A stretch of DNA of 64,000 nt from Toxonevra muliebris (Eukaryota; Arthropoda; Insecta; Diptera; Pallopteridae). Below the pieces are notes generated by a model. The model was not told where the DNA came from. It made no database searches and saw nothing but the letters and a program-made list of their open reading frames with translations. Below are positions 34,585 through 46,215 of this stretch, one piece after another. The translations under genes and the position numbers were made by a program. The first letter of the stretch is position 1. Every line of letters starts with the position of its first letter. Where the stretch lies: NCBI GenBank assembly GCA_963691655.1, contig OY829328.1, forward strand, positions 7,716,204 to 7,780,203, given 5' to 3'.

Positions 34585-35257
34585 AATCTATTCATTTGAA
34601 ATGCGAGCAAATTTGTTTACTGCGTATTCCTTAGCTCAAGACGAATAAAACTGTTTATTGACACTTTTCTAGACGCAGGGTACCAGACCTTAGGGTCGAG
34701 ATTATCTGTGTTGGGTATGGTGAGTCTACCTTTTGAAATAAAAACCTCACCGATAAAGCAGTGGAATGAAATTGAGATCTAATAAATGGTACAATACAGG
34801 AAAGCCAGTATTCTTTGACTTATCGAAAAAATAAGAAAATTCGAGTAAAATCATAATTTTTGTCGAAAAAAATGCATTCCATTTTTTTTATCATCAATAG
34901 AAGAAATATACAATTTTAATTCGATATGCAAATTTTCAAAGCTCAAAGTTTTATTATAAGTCTAAAGTGAAGCTACCAACTTTGTAAAATGCGGTCATGC
35001 TAGCGGCTATTATGAGCAAAATTTTCAGCATACATACATGATTAATAGCTTATTGGAATACTATTAAGGTCTACTTGTGCCTTCAAGACATAAATTAGCA
35101 GAAAACAAAACATTTTCATGCCTAAAATTGACACAGATAATTTCGAAACTAAACTCAATAAAACAGCTGAATCTAGAAAAGTGCGGATACACTTTTTTAA
35201 TTTTCTTGAGCTAAGGAATCTATGGTAAATAAATCTGAACGTAGTTGAATCACTCTG
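34585..35257 (-). mobile_element. TA-flanked non-autonomous DNA transposon, copy 2 (inverted)
   Basis: Inverse copy of the element at 28950-29632. Its own ends form inverted repeats of about 80 bases: TTCCTTAGCTCAAGA near 34630 against TTTCTTGAGCTAAGGAA near 35205. CTAGAAAAGTG motifs lie inside each. The outer right end is CACTCTG followed by TA at 35258-35259. The left outermost bases are eroded. No coding capacity. Confidence 0.62.
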
Positions 35258-35380
35258 TATATACACATATATCCAAGCTCCCCTTAACATATTTTTAATA
35301 TAAGCAAGCCCATCTTGAGTGTGTAATAACAAATTAAGTAAGATCGAACCTCACAGTTTAACATGAAAAAAATTTACTTA

Positions 35381-36570
35381 CAGTATTTTCAACAAGAGCG
35401 TGGAAGGTCTAAGTCCTTCAAAAAATGACCCAATTAAAAAAAATTTATCAATTTTATCATTATTTTTAGATATTTTTTTGCCCTATGCGCTGACATATCA
35501 ATATAGTGTTCAGTTACCAGAATTTTGGGTAATTTCGAGGTCATATTATCTCTAGCTTTTCGGCGTACGATTGCGAAAAACACCGCCATTTTGACTTAAT
35601 CTGTCGTTTCAATTGGGCAATGCTCTTAGAATTTTTTCTGCTCATCTTAAGCTTAATAACTGCTCAAAAATTTTCATCTGAAGATTGAGAGGCGCAGTCC
35701 AAAATTCTTATCCGATTTTCCTCTTTTCACTAACATCACAAGTGACTTTGATGTTTAGGGTTCTGCCCTCTTAAAGCACTCAATTTCGATTTTTTCCCCC
35801 AAACCAGTTATTGGCAGAAGATAAGAGTCTATGTTGGTATAAATGGATCATGTACTGGATATCCAAATTTCTCGTAAACATGATTATACTGTCGAAACTC
35901 TGTTTTGAAAAGCATACCCAAGCATAAGCTTTCCCTGGATGCTTAACTAATCTCAGAACCATCTTACTGCCTTTTATGGACAAGGCACGTCCAAAAAAAA
36001 GATTCGTCTGTAAATATCACATCGCTCCAATCAGTATCCATAGGTTCGACAGCCCACTCCAGCCATTTCTTTGTTTGTTTTACCGTCAGTAGAGTTTCAG
36101 TTATGGTAACTTAGAATTAAATTGGGAATTCATTTAAATGACTTTGGATTATACTAACGGATCTATTAGTGACCTTCGACGACAGTTTTTGTTGAGCTGC
36201 TTCAAATACAATGGTAGAATTGGCTTCAAAAACTTATGCTATCACCGAATCCTACTGCTTTGATGTTGCTCTAAAGGCACAATGATTTGGTAAGTCGTAA
36301 ACATTCTGTTGCCTTAAAAAAATGTGGTTCCATTTCTTTACGAAAGCCTTCAATCTCTTAAGGTATTTGCAGCGCCTTCCTAGGACATTTTGAATTCCTG
36401 AGGGTATGAGCAAATAATGATAGCTTAAAGACGTTTTGCATACACGGAGATAGATTTGAAAAATTGCTTATACAACAAAATTGTAGTTGGGATTGTTTGA
36501 AAGGTTATACAGCGCCATTGGCAATGAAATAAAGTCCAACTTGATACTTAAGCTCTTGTTAAAAAGACTG
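35381..36570 (-). pseudogene. Tc1/mariner element with dead transposase, copy A
   Basis: Inverted ends CAGTATTTTCAACAAGAGCG and the inverse of AGCTCTTGTTAAAAAGACTG are flanked exactly by TA on both sides. On the minus strand the transposase core survives in pieces. VIFTDESFFW near 36000 carries the first catalytic Asp. VKHPGKAYAWVCFSKQSF and NWFGGKNRN lie at about 35780-35940. QNPKHQSH near 35755 corresponds to the D-N-D-P-K-H box with its Asp lost. KMSRKNSKSIAQLKRQ lies near 35610. The glutamate box (P-D-x-N-P-I-E) is deleted here. Many stops and frame changes make it inactive. A second copy in inverse orientation is at 62078-63148. Confidence 0.83.
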
Positions 36571-39500
36571 TAAATTCCAAACTCCAAAAAAAAAAATTTT
36601 TTATGTATCTGTGGTAAAAATTAAAAACAGCATAACTCGATTTGAGATAGAAAATATTTTATCATATTTTCTACTATAAATAGAAAAAAAAGAGGAGAAT
36701 TTTAAAATAATTTTACAATAGTAAAAGTTACAAAAATTTATATAAGGATTATAAATACAAGGCAATAAATTTTTCTTCTTGTTTTTTTTTTTTGAGACTG
36801 TCAGGCTGTGAGGTTTATAGTTACCTGCAGTCTTCGATCATAGACAATAAACTGTAACCATGAAATTTTTATCTACTCATATGCTTTTTTTAAACATTGG
36901 TGTATTTTATGATATCTATGCAATTTAAATAATTTCTATTAAAATAGTCACGATTTAATTGGAAAATTTTGTTTAAAATAATAAAATTTCAATAATTCCT
37001 ATTTATAATAATTTATTATAATGAATACAGCATTACAGTGATAGATAAAATCTAAAAAATGTCAATAATTTTAATAAAACAAATTGTATACATATTTATA
37101 TATGCAAAAAGTAAAAAATATTTAATTGTTATTGTTTTATCACAAAGTAATCAATATATAAGCATAATTAAAAACACAGGTGTTTAAATTACAAAAAAAA
37201 AAAAAAACGATAAACAAGGGTGACTCAAAAAACATAAAATAAAACACCTGAATGTCGCTACTTCAAAATTAGTAAAGCAAAAATGGCAATCTTTGTGTTT
37301 GCATTCAATCATTAATATTTCTTTTACGTAATCCATACATCCGAGTACATAAAAAAAAATTAATTCCTTAAAAAGCTTTTTACATTTACATACATATGTA
37401 TGTATGATTTGCAATTACTTGGAATTTTCATTGAAGATACATATGTATTTCAGCTCCTTATAAAAGAAAAGAAAACAAAAGAAAAATATGCAAAAGTACA
37501 AGCATGCAACAATCACTTAGTTGCACTTCCATCAATTTCATAAATTGACTTGGCACACCTTTGAAATTTCATACACATACACACACACATATACATACAC
37601 ATTTGATATATGTGCCTATACACACATTCAATTCCGACGCTTAAATTGTGCTATATATGCATATTGTCTTTATAGAAAATAAAAACTTAAGATTTTTCTG
37701 TCAATTATATTATTTTTTTTTTATTTATTTATTATTACGTGTAACTTTTGCATGCGTAATGCAACTAATTTACATATGTATGTATATGCATATACATACA
37801 TACATATGTACATCTGAGTATTTACACTTTTGAAAAAGGAATTTCTTTTTAGTTTTTCAACAATTTGTTTGTTAATTGTCAAATTCAAAATGATAAATTA
37901 TTATTTTATTCATATTTGACATTTTTGCTTTTTCTTAAAAGTGTCATGGATATGATAGATTTCTTATACTGTTATTTTATTGTTTTGTTAATTTTTGATA
38001 TCATTTTATAGATCATTCATCTACATATGAATAAATTTAAGGTTCACTAAAGGTGTGTGCAATAGATTGATAGCTAAAAAAAAGGTTATACTGTAATAAT
38101 ATTGTGCAATAAGTAAAAACCAGATTGAGATTCAGAAAGTATTTTAAACTATTTTTTCGGTTGCTGACCATGATTTGAAAGTCAGTTATTCTGTAGTTGC
38201 TCGAGTTTTTAAATTTGTGTTATTCATAATTAGATATGCAGGTCTGGCAACCCTGGTGGTTGGAATTCGTCTAGATTTTTAGTCACGTGTTCAGAACCAC
38301 GACATTCATAAGTTTTCTCAAATAGAATTTTTACTAATAAGTTTAAACAAACACTAACACACACACAAACAAAATAATATTAAATTAGAAAATATAACAA
38401 ATGCGTTGAAAATATTTATGCTACGAATCTTAACCCTTTCGAGATCGTAAGGAAACTAGAGGAGATATCGCAAATCCGAGTCTGGATTCGTATTCTGTAA
38501 CGCCCATTTCTTGTTACAATTTTTCATCAAAATATTAGTTTCTGGCTTTAATACCCTGAAATTTAATGAATCACTAGAGACCCTGTAATCCTAAATGAGC
38601 ACTTTTTAAGAACTTTTCCAGCACATTTTTATTAGTTTTGGTGTTAACTATAAATTTAACCCTTTCTTGGAAAAATCAGAGGAGATAGCGCGAAACCGAG
38701 ACCGATTTCATATTGCTGATTTACTTTTTTTAATAATAAAATTATCCCAAAAAGTTTTCCCTAAGGTCACCAGTGACCCATAACAAAACTGAAATGAAGA
38801 AAGTGAAAAGAATTTTAAAATATGAGAAGTTGTGTTTAAGTAAATAATTTTACCCTCAACATATTCAAAGTTCTGGTAAAAAAAAAAATATTTCTTTAAT
38901 TAAGATCGCTCTAGTACCATCAATAATGCAACAATTTAAAAATTTTTTAAAATTATGATTAAAGTATAATTAATTTTCTTTTAACCAAATGCAAAATTAT
39001 TAAAATCGGCTCAAAAGTTTTTGAAAAAACTGAAAAATGTATTTTGGGTCACCATTGACCAATGACCCAAAAGGTGTTTGATCTCATAAAATTAGAACTA
39101 AATAGTACAGTATACTGGTTATTGGTTCAGAACTTGACTATGATGACGATGAAACCATTAGGCGAGTAAAACGTTCGCTGGGTTTTGGAAACTTGACGAC
39201 CCAGCGAGTTTTATCGTAATTTAATTAGTTTTTGGTCTAAGAATTTTAACCTTTGTTATAACCATAATGAAAAAATACATGTAATTTATCCAAACAGTAA
39301 GGCACCTCACAAAAAAAAACTTGGTACTTCTCCTCCTAAAAATTAGCTTTACTTTAGTTTATGAAAATTCTCAAAAGTTCCGTTTCTAGTAATAAGCTGT
39401 CGTGAGCTCTTACAATCGTTTTGAAAAATTCTAAAATCGTCTTTTTTAAGGGAAAATTATTTAATAGGTTTTCGAAAAATTATAGGTCGTTATTAATAGG

Positions 39501-39600
39501 AATTTTAAAATGTTTAGGCCTTATGTGCAAACACTTGGAAATAGTAATCACAGTAAAAAAATCGCTAAAAAGAATCGCTAAAACTTTGAACATTTTTTAC
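36571..39600. other. AT-rich non-coding stretch with a degenerate duplicated motif
   Basis: No gene supported. Contains ACATACATATGTATGTATG-type simple sequence at 37387-37405 and again near 37770-37808, plus CA runs near 37575-37590. Between 38434 and 38720 a motif TTAACCCTTTC...AGAGGAGATA-CGC-AA-CCGAG occurs twice about 220 bases apart, and GGTCACCAGTGACCC-type sequence occurs twice near 38765 and 39047. These suggest an unrecognised decayed repeat. Confidence 0.5.
39166..39215. repeat. Short inverted repeat (hairpin)
   Basis: GTAAAACGTTCGCTGGGT pairs with ACCCAGCGAGTTTTATC across a 15-base loop, with a one-base bulge and a few mismatches. No function is assigned. Confidence 0.55.
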
Positions 39601-39607
39601 TCCCATA

Positions 39608-39680
39608 TCATCGACCAATGGCGTATTGGTTAGTGTGCTAGACTGCAGGATGTCCGAGCTCAATGCTCAGCACGGTCAAA
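39608..39680 (+). ncRNA. Possible tRNA-derived SINE head
   Basis: TGGCGTATTGGTTAGTGTGC resembles an internal RNA polymerase III A box (T-R-G-C-N-N-A-G-T-G-G). CGAGCTCAATGCTCAG, 28 bases further, resembles a B box (G-G-T-T-C-R-A-N-N-C-C) with two changes. A full cloverleaf cannot be folded convincingly, so this is not a functional tRNA. A decayed tRNA-derived SINE is the more likely reading. Confidence 0.35.
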
Positions 39681-39689
39681 AATCAAAAC

Positions 39690-42600
39690 TAAAAAGTACC
39701 TATAAATTTGTCTACATATACGTTACCATTCTCTAAGAGTGAAAGTTACCCAAGGAAAGCTTTTCTCTACACCGTACGAATTCAGTAAAAAAAATCAGAT
39801 CAGATACGACTCCAAGAATTAAAATTTTCATTTAGGTTTCTTTGATAATTTTTCTAGCCTAGATTCGGATTCAGAGGTTGATTATGATTCAAAAAAAAAA
39901 AAACAGACTTGTGCACAATACTACAGAACAAACAGCTAAGAAAAGTATGTAATATTCTTGGAGAATAATGTTCCTTATATAAAAATAATGTGTGGCACTT
40001 TAAACAATGGAACGATTTCAGCCCCATCATTTTGGGGCTGAAACATTTTTGGAATTATTTGGGTTTATTTTTACTTAAACCAGGCTTACAGATTTCTGTT
40101 GTTTAGAGACCAAGAGCAACATGATGGGCAACATATTTCTTGAACATATAAACCCTCTATTAATCTCGTAATGGGTCAATTAACTTTTTTCAATAAAGAC
40201 AAAAAAGACCCATAACGGTGGTAGTCAATCGATTACTATGTCGAAAGAAAATTTTCTAAGGAAAATTCTACTATAAATTGGTGAACTTACAAACAAGCTT
40301 CGATGCAAAACTAACAAGTTGTCCTTTGGTTTATTATAATTAATCTGTTGGCAATTGGCAAACTTTCGGCCCGCGTAAAAATTAGACGTAAAATTTTAAA
40401 ACGCCGAGACACGTATAATTTTTTTCTCGAGTTTTATCAGAATCTACTTTCAGAAACTTCTTATTTTTGAAAAAAATTGATTTTTGTCGGACAGTGTTAT
40501 TAGTTTTTTCTTCATTGAATTTCTCAAAATAAATAAATCAAAAGAAGATTTTTGGAATTATTTCAATTAGTTTTGTTTAAAGACAAATTTATCCCTATAC
40601 CATTGATATAAAACAAACTATTGTCATTCTCATAAATTTTTTCTATCAAATAAATTCTAAAATTGGAGAAAGGAGGTATGATATTTTTGTAACTAAGACT
40701 TACACATCTTACTTTAACTAACGGTATTTTAAAAACCCCATCAAAGAAATATTTTTCTCACAGACACGAAACATATGATATTGGAAACTAATTTTATTGT
40801 AATAATTTTACTTCAATTAATTTTTTTGGAAAAACAACACAATTTTTTTTTTAAAACGTGAACGTCTATTTATTTATACATATCATAAAGTCTTTCATGA
40901 ATTTTTCCACAAGAAAATATTTATAACTGGAGTCACTACAGCCATTGTGCTGAAACACAATTTTCCTGACATCTCTCGCGGTGAACATGAACTGCTTATC
41001 CAAAATACAAAAAAAAAAAACTGTAGTTTGTACGTTCACGCTCTTAGTGAACAAAGGATTTTGCAGAATTAACTTTTTTACAAAAATGATGATCGTTTTT
41101 CTAAAAAGTTTGATTTTGGAACGTCTAAGCTTTCGGTTTTTGCAGCAAGAAAAAAAGTTTTCCTTGAAATTAAAAATCCTTCGTTCACTCAAAGGCTATT
41201 ATTGTTATAAATAAACCTGCTAAAATTCAAACTGATCGGGTCAACGGTTCTTGAGAGACTGTGCTCACCACAACCGCACTTTTTTAAAAAAGAGTTTCGA
41301 GATAATCGCGTTTAAACTTTCGGCATCATCTCGGAGGTAGTTGGAGGTGGCGCGCTGTAAGCAGCTGTAACTTTGGTTCTAGTGCTCAGATTTCTAGGAA
41401 ATTTGGAGAATATTTTCTCAAGAGAATGTACTTTCAGAAAATGCAATAAAAAGTTTTCGTTTTTTTCGACCAAAACAAGTGTATATAACCCCTTAAAGCT
41501 ATTTTGATACAGGTTCGTGATCAGCAACATAAAATTTGTCTAAAACATTCCACATCTAGAAGAGAATAGTCGACTCTTTTGGGCAGTGATATTGTTGGTT
41601 TTAAATATTAAATCAAATAATCATTCTTAGATGAAAGTTATTTAAAGCTGGAAAATATTAAATCATTCTTGTCCCTTTATTGTATTCTATGTTTTATTAT
41701 TGAATTAAAATTGATCGTGAAGTTCATCTTGGGGTTGTTCGAAAGTCGGTCCTTTTACCAAGAGTCTTTATTTATTTATTTTTCTTTTTTTAAGATGCAC
41801 ATGTATTTGAGTTACTTTGGCTTCTTTTTTAGCATATGCTTTTTCTGCGTTTATTTACTGTCAAACAGTTTCAAAAACTGAAGTTTCAGTTGATATTGTA
41901 TGCTGGAATACTTTACATTAAATGCTTCTCAATCATTTAAATTTACTTGCAGCTTCCGTAACTTCTGAATATTATAAGCCAATCAATCATTAGCCAATTA
42001 TGTTAAAAGGAAGTATACATACGTACACTCCAATAAAAATAAATTCGATAAAATTTTTTAATTTAATTAATTAATTTTTAAAACATATGTATACAAAATT
42101 TAGAAAAAAAAAAATCATGAAAATAATTTAATTTCCTGACATGCACTTAATGCACATAATTAATCTATCAATATGTGAGTGTTATGCCAAATAAAAAATA
42201 ATAAAAACTAATAGGCAAAAAGATAGATTAAAAAATTTGTATGTATATTAAAAATAAACAACAACAAAAAAAAAAAAATATATATATATTTAATAACATT
42301 TTTGTGAAACGAAAAATCTTTCTCATCAAAAATAGAAATCTGCGCTGACCCCCAAAAACACAGCAAACTTAATTATCACTTTGCGTTAACCATGTTAACT
42401 AAAAACAATAACTAATTATGTACAAAAATAAAAACAATACGTACATACATATGTGTACTAGCGGATCCAAGGGGTAGTGGGAGGAGATTGAAAAAATAAA
42501 AACAATAAACCTACGCGCTAGCCAATTTTTGTTTTTAAACAAATAACTTTAATATATAATTTTCACACATAATTATGCAGTTCCAATTGTTGTTGTTGCT

Positions 42601-43190
42601 GCTGTTGCTGTCGTTTCAATGTTCATAATTTCCGTTAAAAACAAAATTTAATTGAATCTAAAGAAACATACATATAAAAAGCAACAACGAAAAATAATTA
42701 CTTAATGTATTTCAATCAATGATGAAAAATCAATGACGAGAATTATTATTATCCAATGTTGTTGTTTTTGCTTCTAATATTAATGATGTTGCTAATGCTG
42801 ATTTAATATATATAAATTTATATGTAATAAATTTTATTGTTTTTAATAACTAAATTCTATTATTTTTATTGTTTATTATTAATTTAATTTTTCTTTTTTT
42901 TATTTAATGTTTTAACCAATTTTTGTTAACACTTTTTGCTTTATAAATAATAATATTATTAATTTATTAAGTAAGTTATTATTTTCGTTATTTTTTGTTC
43001 TTATGGTGGTTTGAATATTTATGATTAAAAAAAAAAATTTTTATTGCCTAGCAACATTAATTTACTATAATTTAATAATAGTTCACATTTCATTTATATT
43101 TTAGTAAAATCATTTAATTTTTTTTATATGTTTGTATATGAACAGAAGAAGCATTGATTTTTTTACCATAAGATAAATGAGAGACTTATT
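39690..43190. other. AT-rich non-coding stretch
   Basis: No gene supported. An acidic translation near 39845-39890 followed by a Lys run is faintly like transposase N-termini but too short to call. Contains ATATATATA near 42281-42290, GTTGTTGTTGCTGCTGTTGC near 42590-42610, and AAT/TTA-rich tracts to 43190. Confidence 0.5.
40016..40043. repeat. Perfect 11-bp stem hairpin
   Basis: TTTCAGCCCCA pairs perfectly with TGGGGCTGAAA around a 6-base loop. It is the most stable small hairpin noticed in the AT-rich stretches. It could be the centre of a decayed inverted-repeat element. Confidence 0.7.
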
Positions 43191-43191
43191 T

Positions 43192-43610
43192 TTATAGATC
43201 GGGAAATGGCCTACTGAGACATAATTCCCAGGCTAGGCATTTTCGTTTCCAGTCGTTCAAAATATTGTTTAATAGAAAAGTGAAAAGATCAGTTGTATTT
43301 TGTATAGTGGAGAAATATTTGCGGGTATATACTCTGAAAAATGGTGGACTTATTGGACCTAAAGTTTTAATTAATTTAATTTGATTAAATTTTTCACATA
43401 ATAAATTTAATAGAACTTTATATGTAACAGTTGACTGAGGCCAGAGTTGACAGAGGCCTCTCAACATCACTCTCTGCCACAAAACCGCTACCTGGCGCAC
43501 CCGACGCCCCGACGATACTGGCCCAAGTAACAGGACCGGTCGCAATATCACCAGTGGACCTCAGCCGCCGAAGAGTCCTTAAATTAGCCTGCCGGTCCTG
43601 CTACTGACCA
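43192..43610 (-). pseudogene. Frameshifted C-terminal tail of the ORF1-like gene
   Basis: On the minus strand, one frame reads LRTLRRLRSTGDIATGPVTW, then ASIVGASGAPGSGFVAESDV and ERPLSTLASVNCYI before a stop near 43421. Its low-complexity Gly/Ser/Thr-rich style fits the C-terminal tail of the preceding open frame (43655-44977), but it is offset by a frameshift. A duplicated ~76-bp segment lies between them. Downstream, towards 43192, composition drops back to AT-rich. Confidence 0.45.
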
Positions 43611-43691
43611 AAAAATCGCAATATCACCAGTGGACCTCAGCCGCCGAAGAGTCCTTAAATTAGCCTGCCGGTCCTGCTACTGACCAAATCG
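43541..43691. repeat. Tandem duplication of ~76 bp
   Basis: The segment containing GCAATATCACCAGTGGACC, GCCGCCGAAGAGTCC and CTGCCGGTCCTGCTACTGAC occurs twice head to tail and is practically identical. The duplication disrupts the end of the ORF1-like frame and must be recent, given the identity of the copies. Confidence 0.9.
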
Positions 43692-44977
43692 GCAGTAGCC
43701 GGGAGCATGTCCAACAACATCGCTTTGTCCCCGCTGCCTACCGTACTGGTAGAGGTAGTGTTAGAGAGGACCTGCTCCTCAGATACAGGTCCAGCGTTTT
43801 TGGTAGCAGCGGCCACAGGTTTGAGCATCAATTTGATGAACCCAAATCTGTAGCAGACCCTGCCCTTGAGCTCCAGCAATTTAGTCATTGACGCATCATC
43901 AATAACCATAATTAGATGGAGCAGCGGACCTTGCGTGCGTCGTTCAAACACCTTCCGCTGCTCAGTTGAGAAGGGGTTAAGTGCACCAAGTGTGCTCACT
44001 ACCTTCTCACTTGTCACCGACAGGCTGTGAGGAAAGTAACCCCGGATCAAATGAGTCCTGGGAAAGTTACCCTCCTCCACAAGGTCTATATCAAGGGCCG
44101 AATGGTCTTTGATTTTGTTGAAGTGCCTACGCACCCAGTCAGCCGAGGGCTGGTTGACGCACGTGAGAACTAACCACCCCGTTCTGGGCAGACAGTTCTC
44201 ATATTGTGGCTTGAGCACGTCTTTACCAGCTAGCTCGATTGACACGTCAATAATCGCCTCCTGCACAAGAACCACTTGCTCAGCTGTAAGAGGACGATTA
44301 TTCATGTCGCTCGAGACAAAGCCCAGTCTAACGCTACTCACCACTTGGCTGTAAGTGGCTTTCGCTGGTTCCGTGTGGAAGTTCTTGGGCTTTTTGGAGT
44401 CGGGGAGACTCTGTGATTGCTCCAACGAGCGCACACGCTTGATTTTTTTCGGTTTAGCCGGAAGGGAGAGAAGGGGATTCTTGGCTATTTCCAGAGACCT
44501 ATCTCTGGAGAGACCACAGTCCTTAGCCCAACGGAACCTCCTTTTCTCTGCAGAAGTAAGTTTGACAAAACCAGACTCCGCGTTTAGCGTCATCTGGTTA
44601 ACTTCTGCGCCAATAGCTATGAGTCCAGATTGCTCCGAGCATACACTAAAATTGTCCGGCACTACCGTGCCACAGAGGAAGTCGATATCCGAGGAGTCTT
44701 CCTAGGATACGACCTCCTCCCTGGCGCCGATAAGTGTGGACGAAAGCACACTAGGGATAGGTGTTGGTGGCCTATCCGAGACCCCAGTAGCCGGACCAAC
44801 ATCACTGCTAGTGGGGTTGGGAGCTAGAGGCCCAGAAGCCAAAGCGCCCGAAGGCATGTCTACCAAGCCGGTTGACATGGAAATAGGTGCATCCTCCACA
44901 TCCTTGTTTTTTTCCTTTCGGTTATTTAACATTTTTTTTCCCACGAGTGGGCGGGAAAGGAAAATCACCCATGACAT
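43655..44977 (-). pseudogene. Retroelement ORF1-like protein (DUF4780-like), one in-frame stop
   Basis: A single minus-strand frame runs from the ATG at 44977 (a second ATG is at 44932) to TAA at 43655, broken only by TAG at 44702-44704. The N-terminal part is Pro/Ser/Ala-rich and probably disordered. After the stop come a basic stretch (KKIKRVRSLEQ) and SQVVSSVRLGFVSSD. Next is a conserved-looking globular block with LTAEQVVLVQEAIIDV, GWLVLTCVNQPSADWVRRHF, LIRGYFPHSL and CYRFGFIKLML. The block R/G-W-L-x-L-T-C-x-N-x-x-S-A-D-W recalls the domain of unknown function DUF4780, common in fly transposon-associated proteins. It is much richer in GC than its flanks, typical of a recent insertion. No reverse transcriptase is adjacent. 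It could also be a domesticated or orphan gene; the stop argues against a working copy, barring an assembly error. Confidence 0.65.
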
Positions 44978-45048
44978 AGAAGGTTTACTTTTGCACAATT
45001 TTTCTAATTAACTGCACTGTGCTCGAATTTAAAAAAAAAAAAATTTCA

Positions 45049-45310
45049 GCAGGCGGAAGACATATCGTTTCTAACTAATTCGGGGCCAAGGAATGCAGGA
45101 AGGAATGAAAAAACTGAATCTAATATTTATTTGCAGAAAAAAATAGTTTTAGACATACAAAAAACCATCAAAAATCCCCAAAAAGTGGAGAGCTTGTATG
45201 GGAGGTACTCTTATTTTACATCAAAATAAATTAAATTTTTGCAAACGGTTATCAACACGGAATTCCTTGACCCCGAATTAGTTAGAAACGATATGTCTCC
45301 CGTCCGCTAC
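45049..45310. mobile_element. MITE with ~45-bp terminal inverted repeats
   Basis: The left end contains GACATATCGTTTCTAACTAA followed by TTCGGGGCCAAGGAAT. The right end is the inverse with one change over 36 bases (GGGGTCAAGG). Outer bases GCAGGCGGA and the inverse GTAGCGGACGGG are less well matched. The interior is AT-rich with no frame. The high identity of the ends suggests recent activity. No target duplication could be fixed, so the superfamily is open. It lies directly upstream of the ORF1-like insertion. Confidence 0.82.
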
Positions 45311-46154
45311 ATTTTATGACTAGCACAGTACTGTTATTATTATTAGATTTGGAAAAAGAGTATCTAAACATTTATTAGTGTAACTACAATTTTATTCCAG
45401 AAGATCCAGAAGTGCTACAATATCATATTATATATCAATTTTAAGAGCTTGACGAGTAGGTCAGCCAAAATTTAAAATCGGTTTAGCCAATTCCAAAATA
45501 TTAGCGTCGGAAATTCTTTAAAATTCAAATCAATGAACAAAGCATTGCATTCATCGTTGTAAAAATCATTGCTTAAGCGGGAGTAAATAACAAAGAGAGA
45601 AAGAGAGAAGACATGAGTAACGGCATTTCTCAGAATTATCTAACGAACTATCTGCATACACAAATAACAAAACAAACACCAACGAGTAATTTGGTTCTCT
45701 TTTGATATTGGTTTTTTCATAAAGAGATTTCTTGAGCAAAAAAAAAAAATAGCCCCAGTTACTGGGCCTAACCGACTAGTATTTCTTTTATTTTGAAAAT
45801 GTTTTTTTCTTTTTTAATAATATCTTTACATTCTTTTTTAAAGAAATTCTCTATCTGAGAATCGAACGCGTTAAACTGGTACTCCAGTCATGCATTTAAG
45901 CCCTGAGAATTAGCAACAAGCAAACTTTAAATTAAATATTCTCATCGAAAATTACTTAGGATCACTAAAAGTCAGAACCACCCAATTTTGTTGATAGAAC
46001 TTGACCCTAAAATTTGAGTACCGAGAATCAGCAAACTCAAGTTTTCCTTAAAAAGTTATTCATTCGACATTTGATTTTCTAAAGTACAGTGTAATTAACA
46101 AAAAGTGACTATAAATATTTCTAGTAAAAAAAAATAAAAAAATAAAGAAAACAA
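45311..46154. other. AT-rich non-coding stretch
   Basis: No gene supported. Near 45855-45875 the minus strand has GCGTTCGATTCTCAG, a good RNA polymerase III B box, but no matching A box or cloverleaf, so it is not called. A GA-rich tract lies at 45593-45610. Confidence 0.5.
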
Positions 46155-46215
46155 TTAGGTTAGGTTAGGTGGCTGTCCTGTAATTGGACTTACTTAGGCC
46201 AATAAGTCCTAACGA
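46155..46215 (-). mobile_element. Retrotransposon 3' end relic with TTAGG tail
   Basis: Three TTAGG units at 46155-46170 abut GTGGCTGTCC and ACTTACTTAGGCC. On the minus strand this reads GGCCTAAGTAAGTCC, GGACAGCCAC, then CCTAACCTAA. The order parallels the 3' ends at 57105-57150 and 17953-18010, so it is most likely the last ~45 bases of a related element. Confidence 0.5.

Noticed and set aside
39840..39960. PiggyBac-like transposase N-terminus (acidic stretch then Lys run)
   Set aside because: Only about 40 codons, no catalytic region nearby and no TTAA-flanked ends found.
44109..45011. Several + strand frames of 65-116 codons
   Set aside because: All lie antisense to the GC-rich ORF1-like minus-strand frame and arise because that region has few stops.
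45850..45920. Possible tRNA on the minus strand
   Set aside because: A good B box (GCGTTCGATTCTC) but the candidate anticodon stem leaves only a four-base loop and no A box is found.
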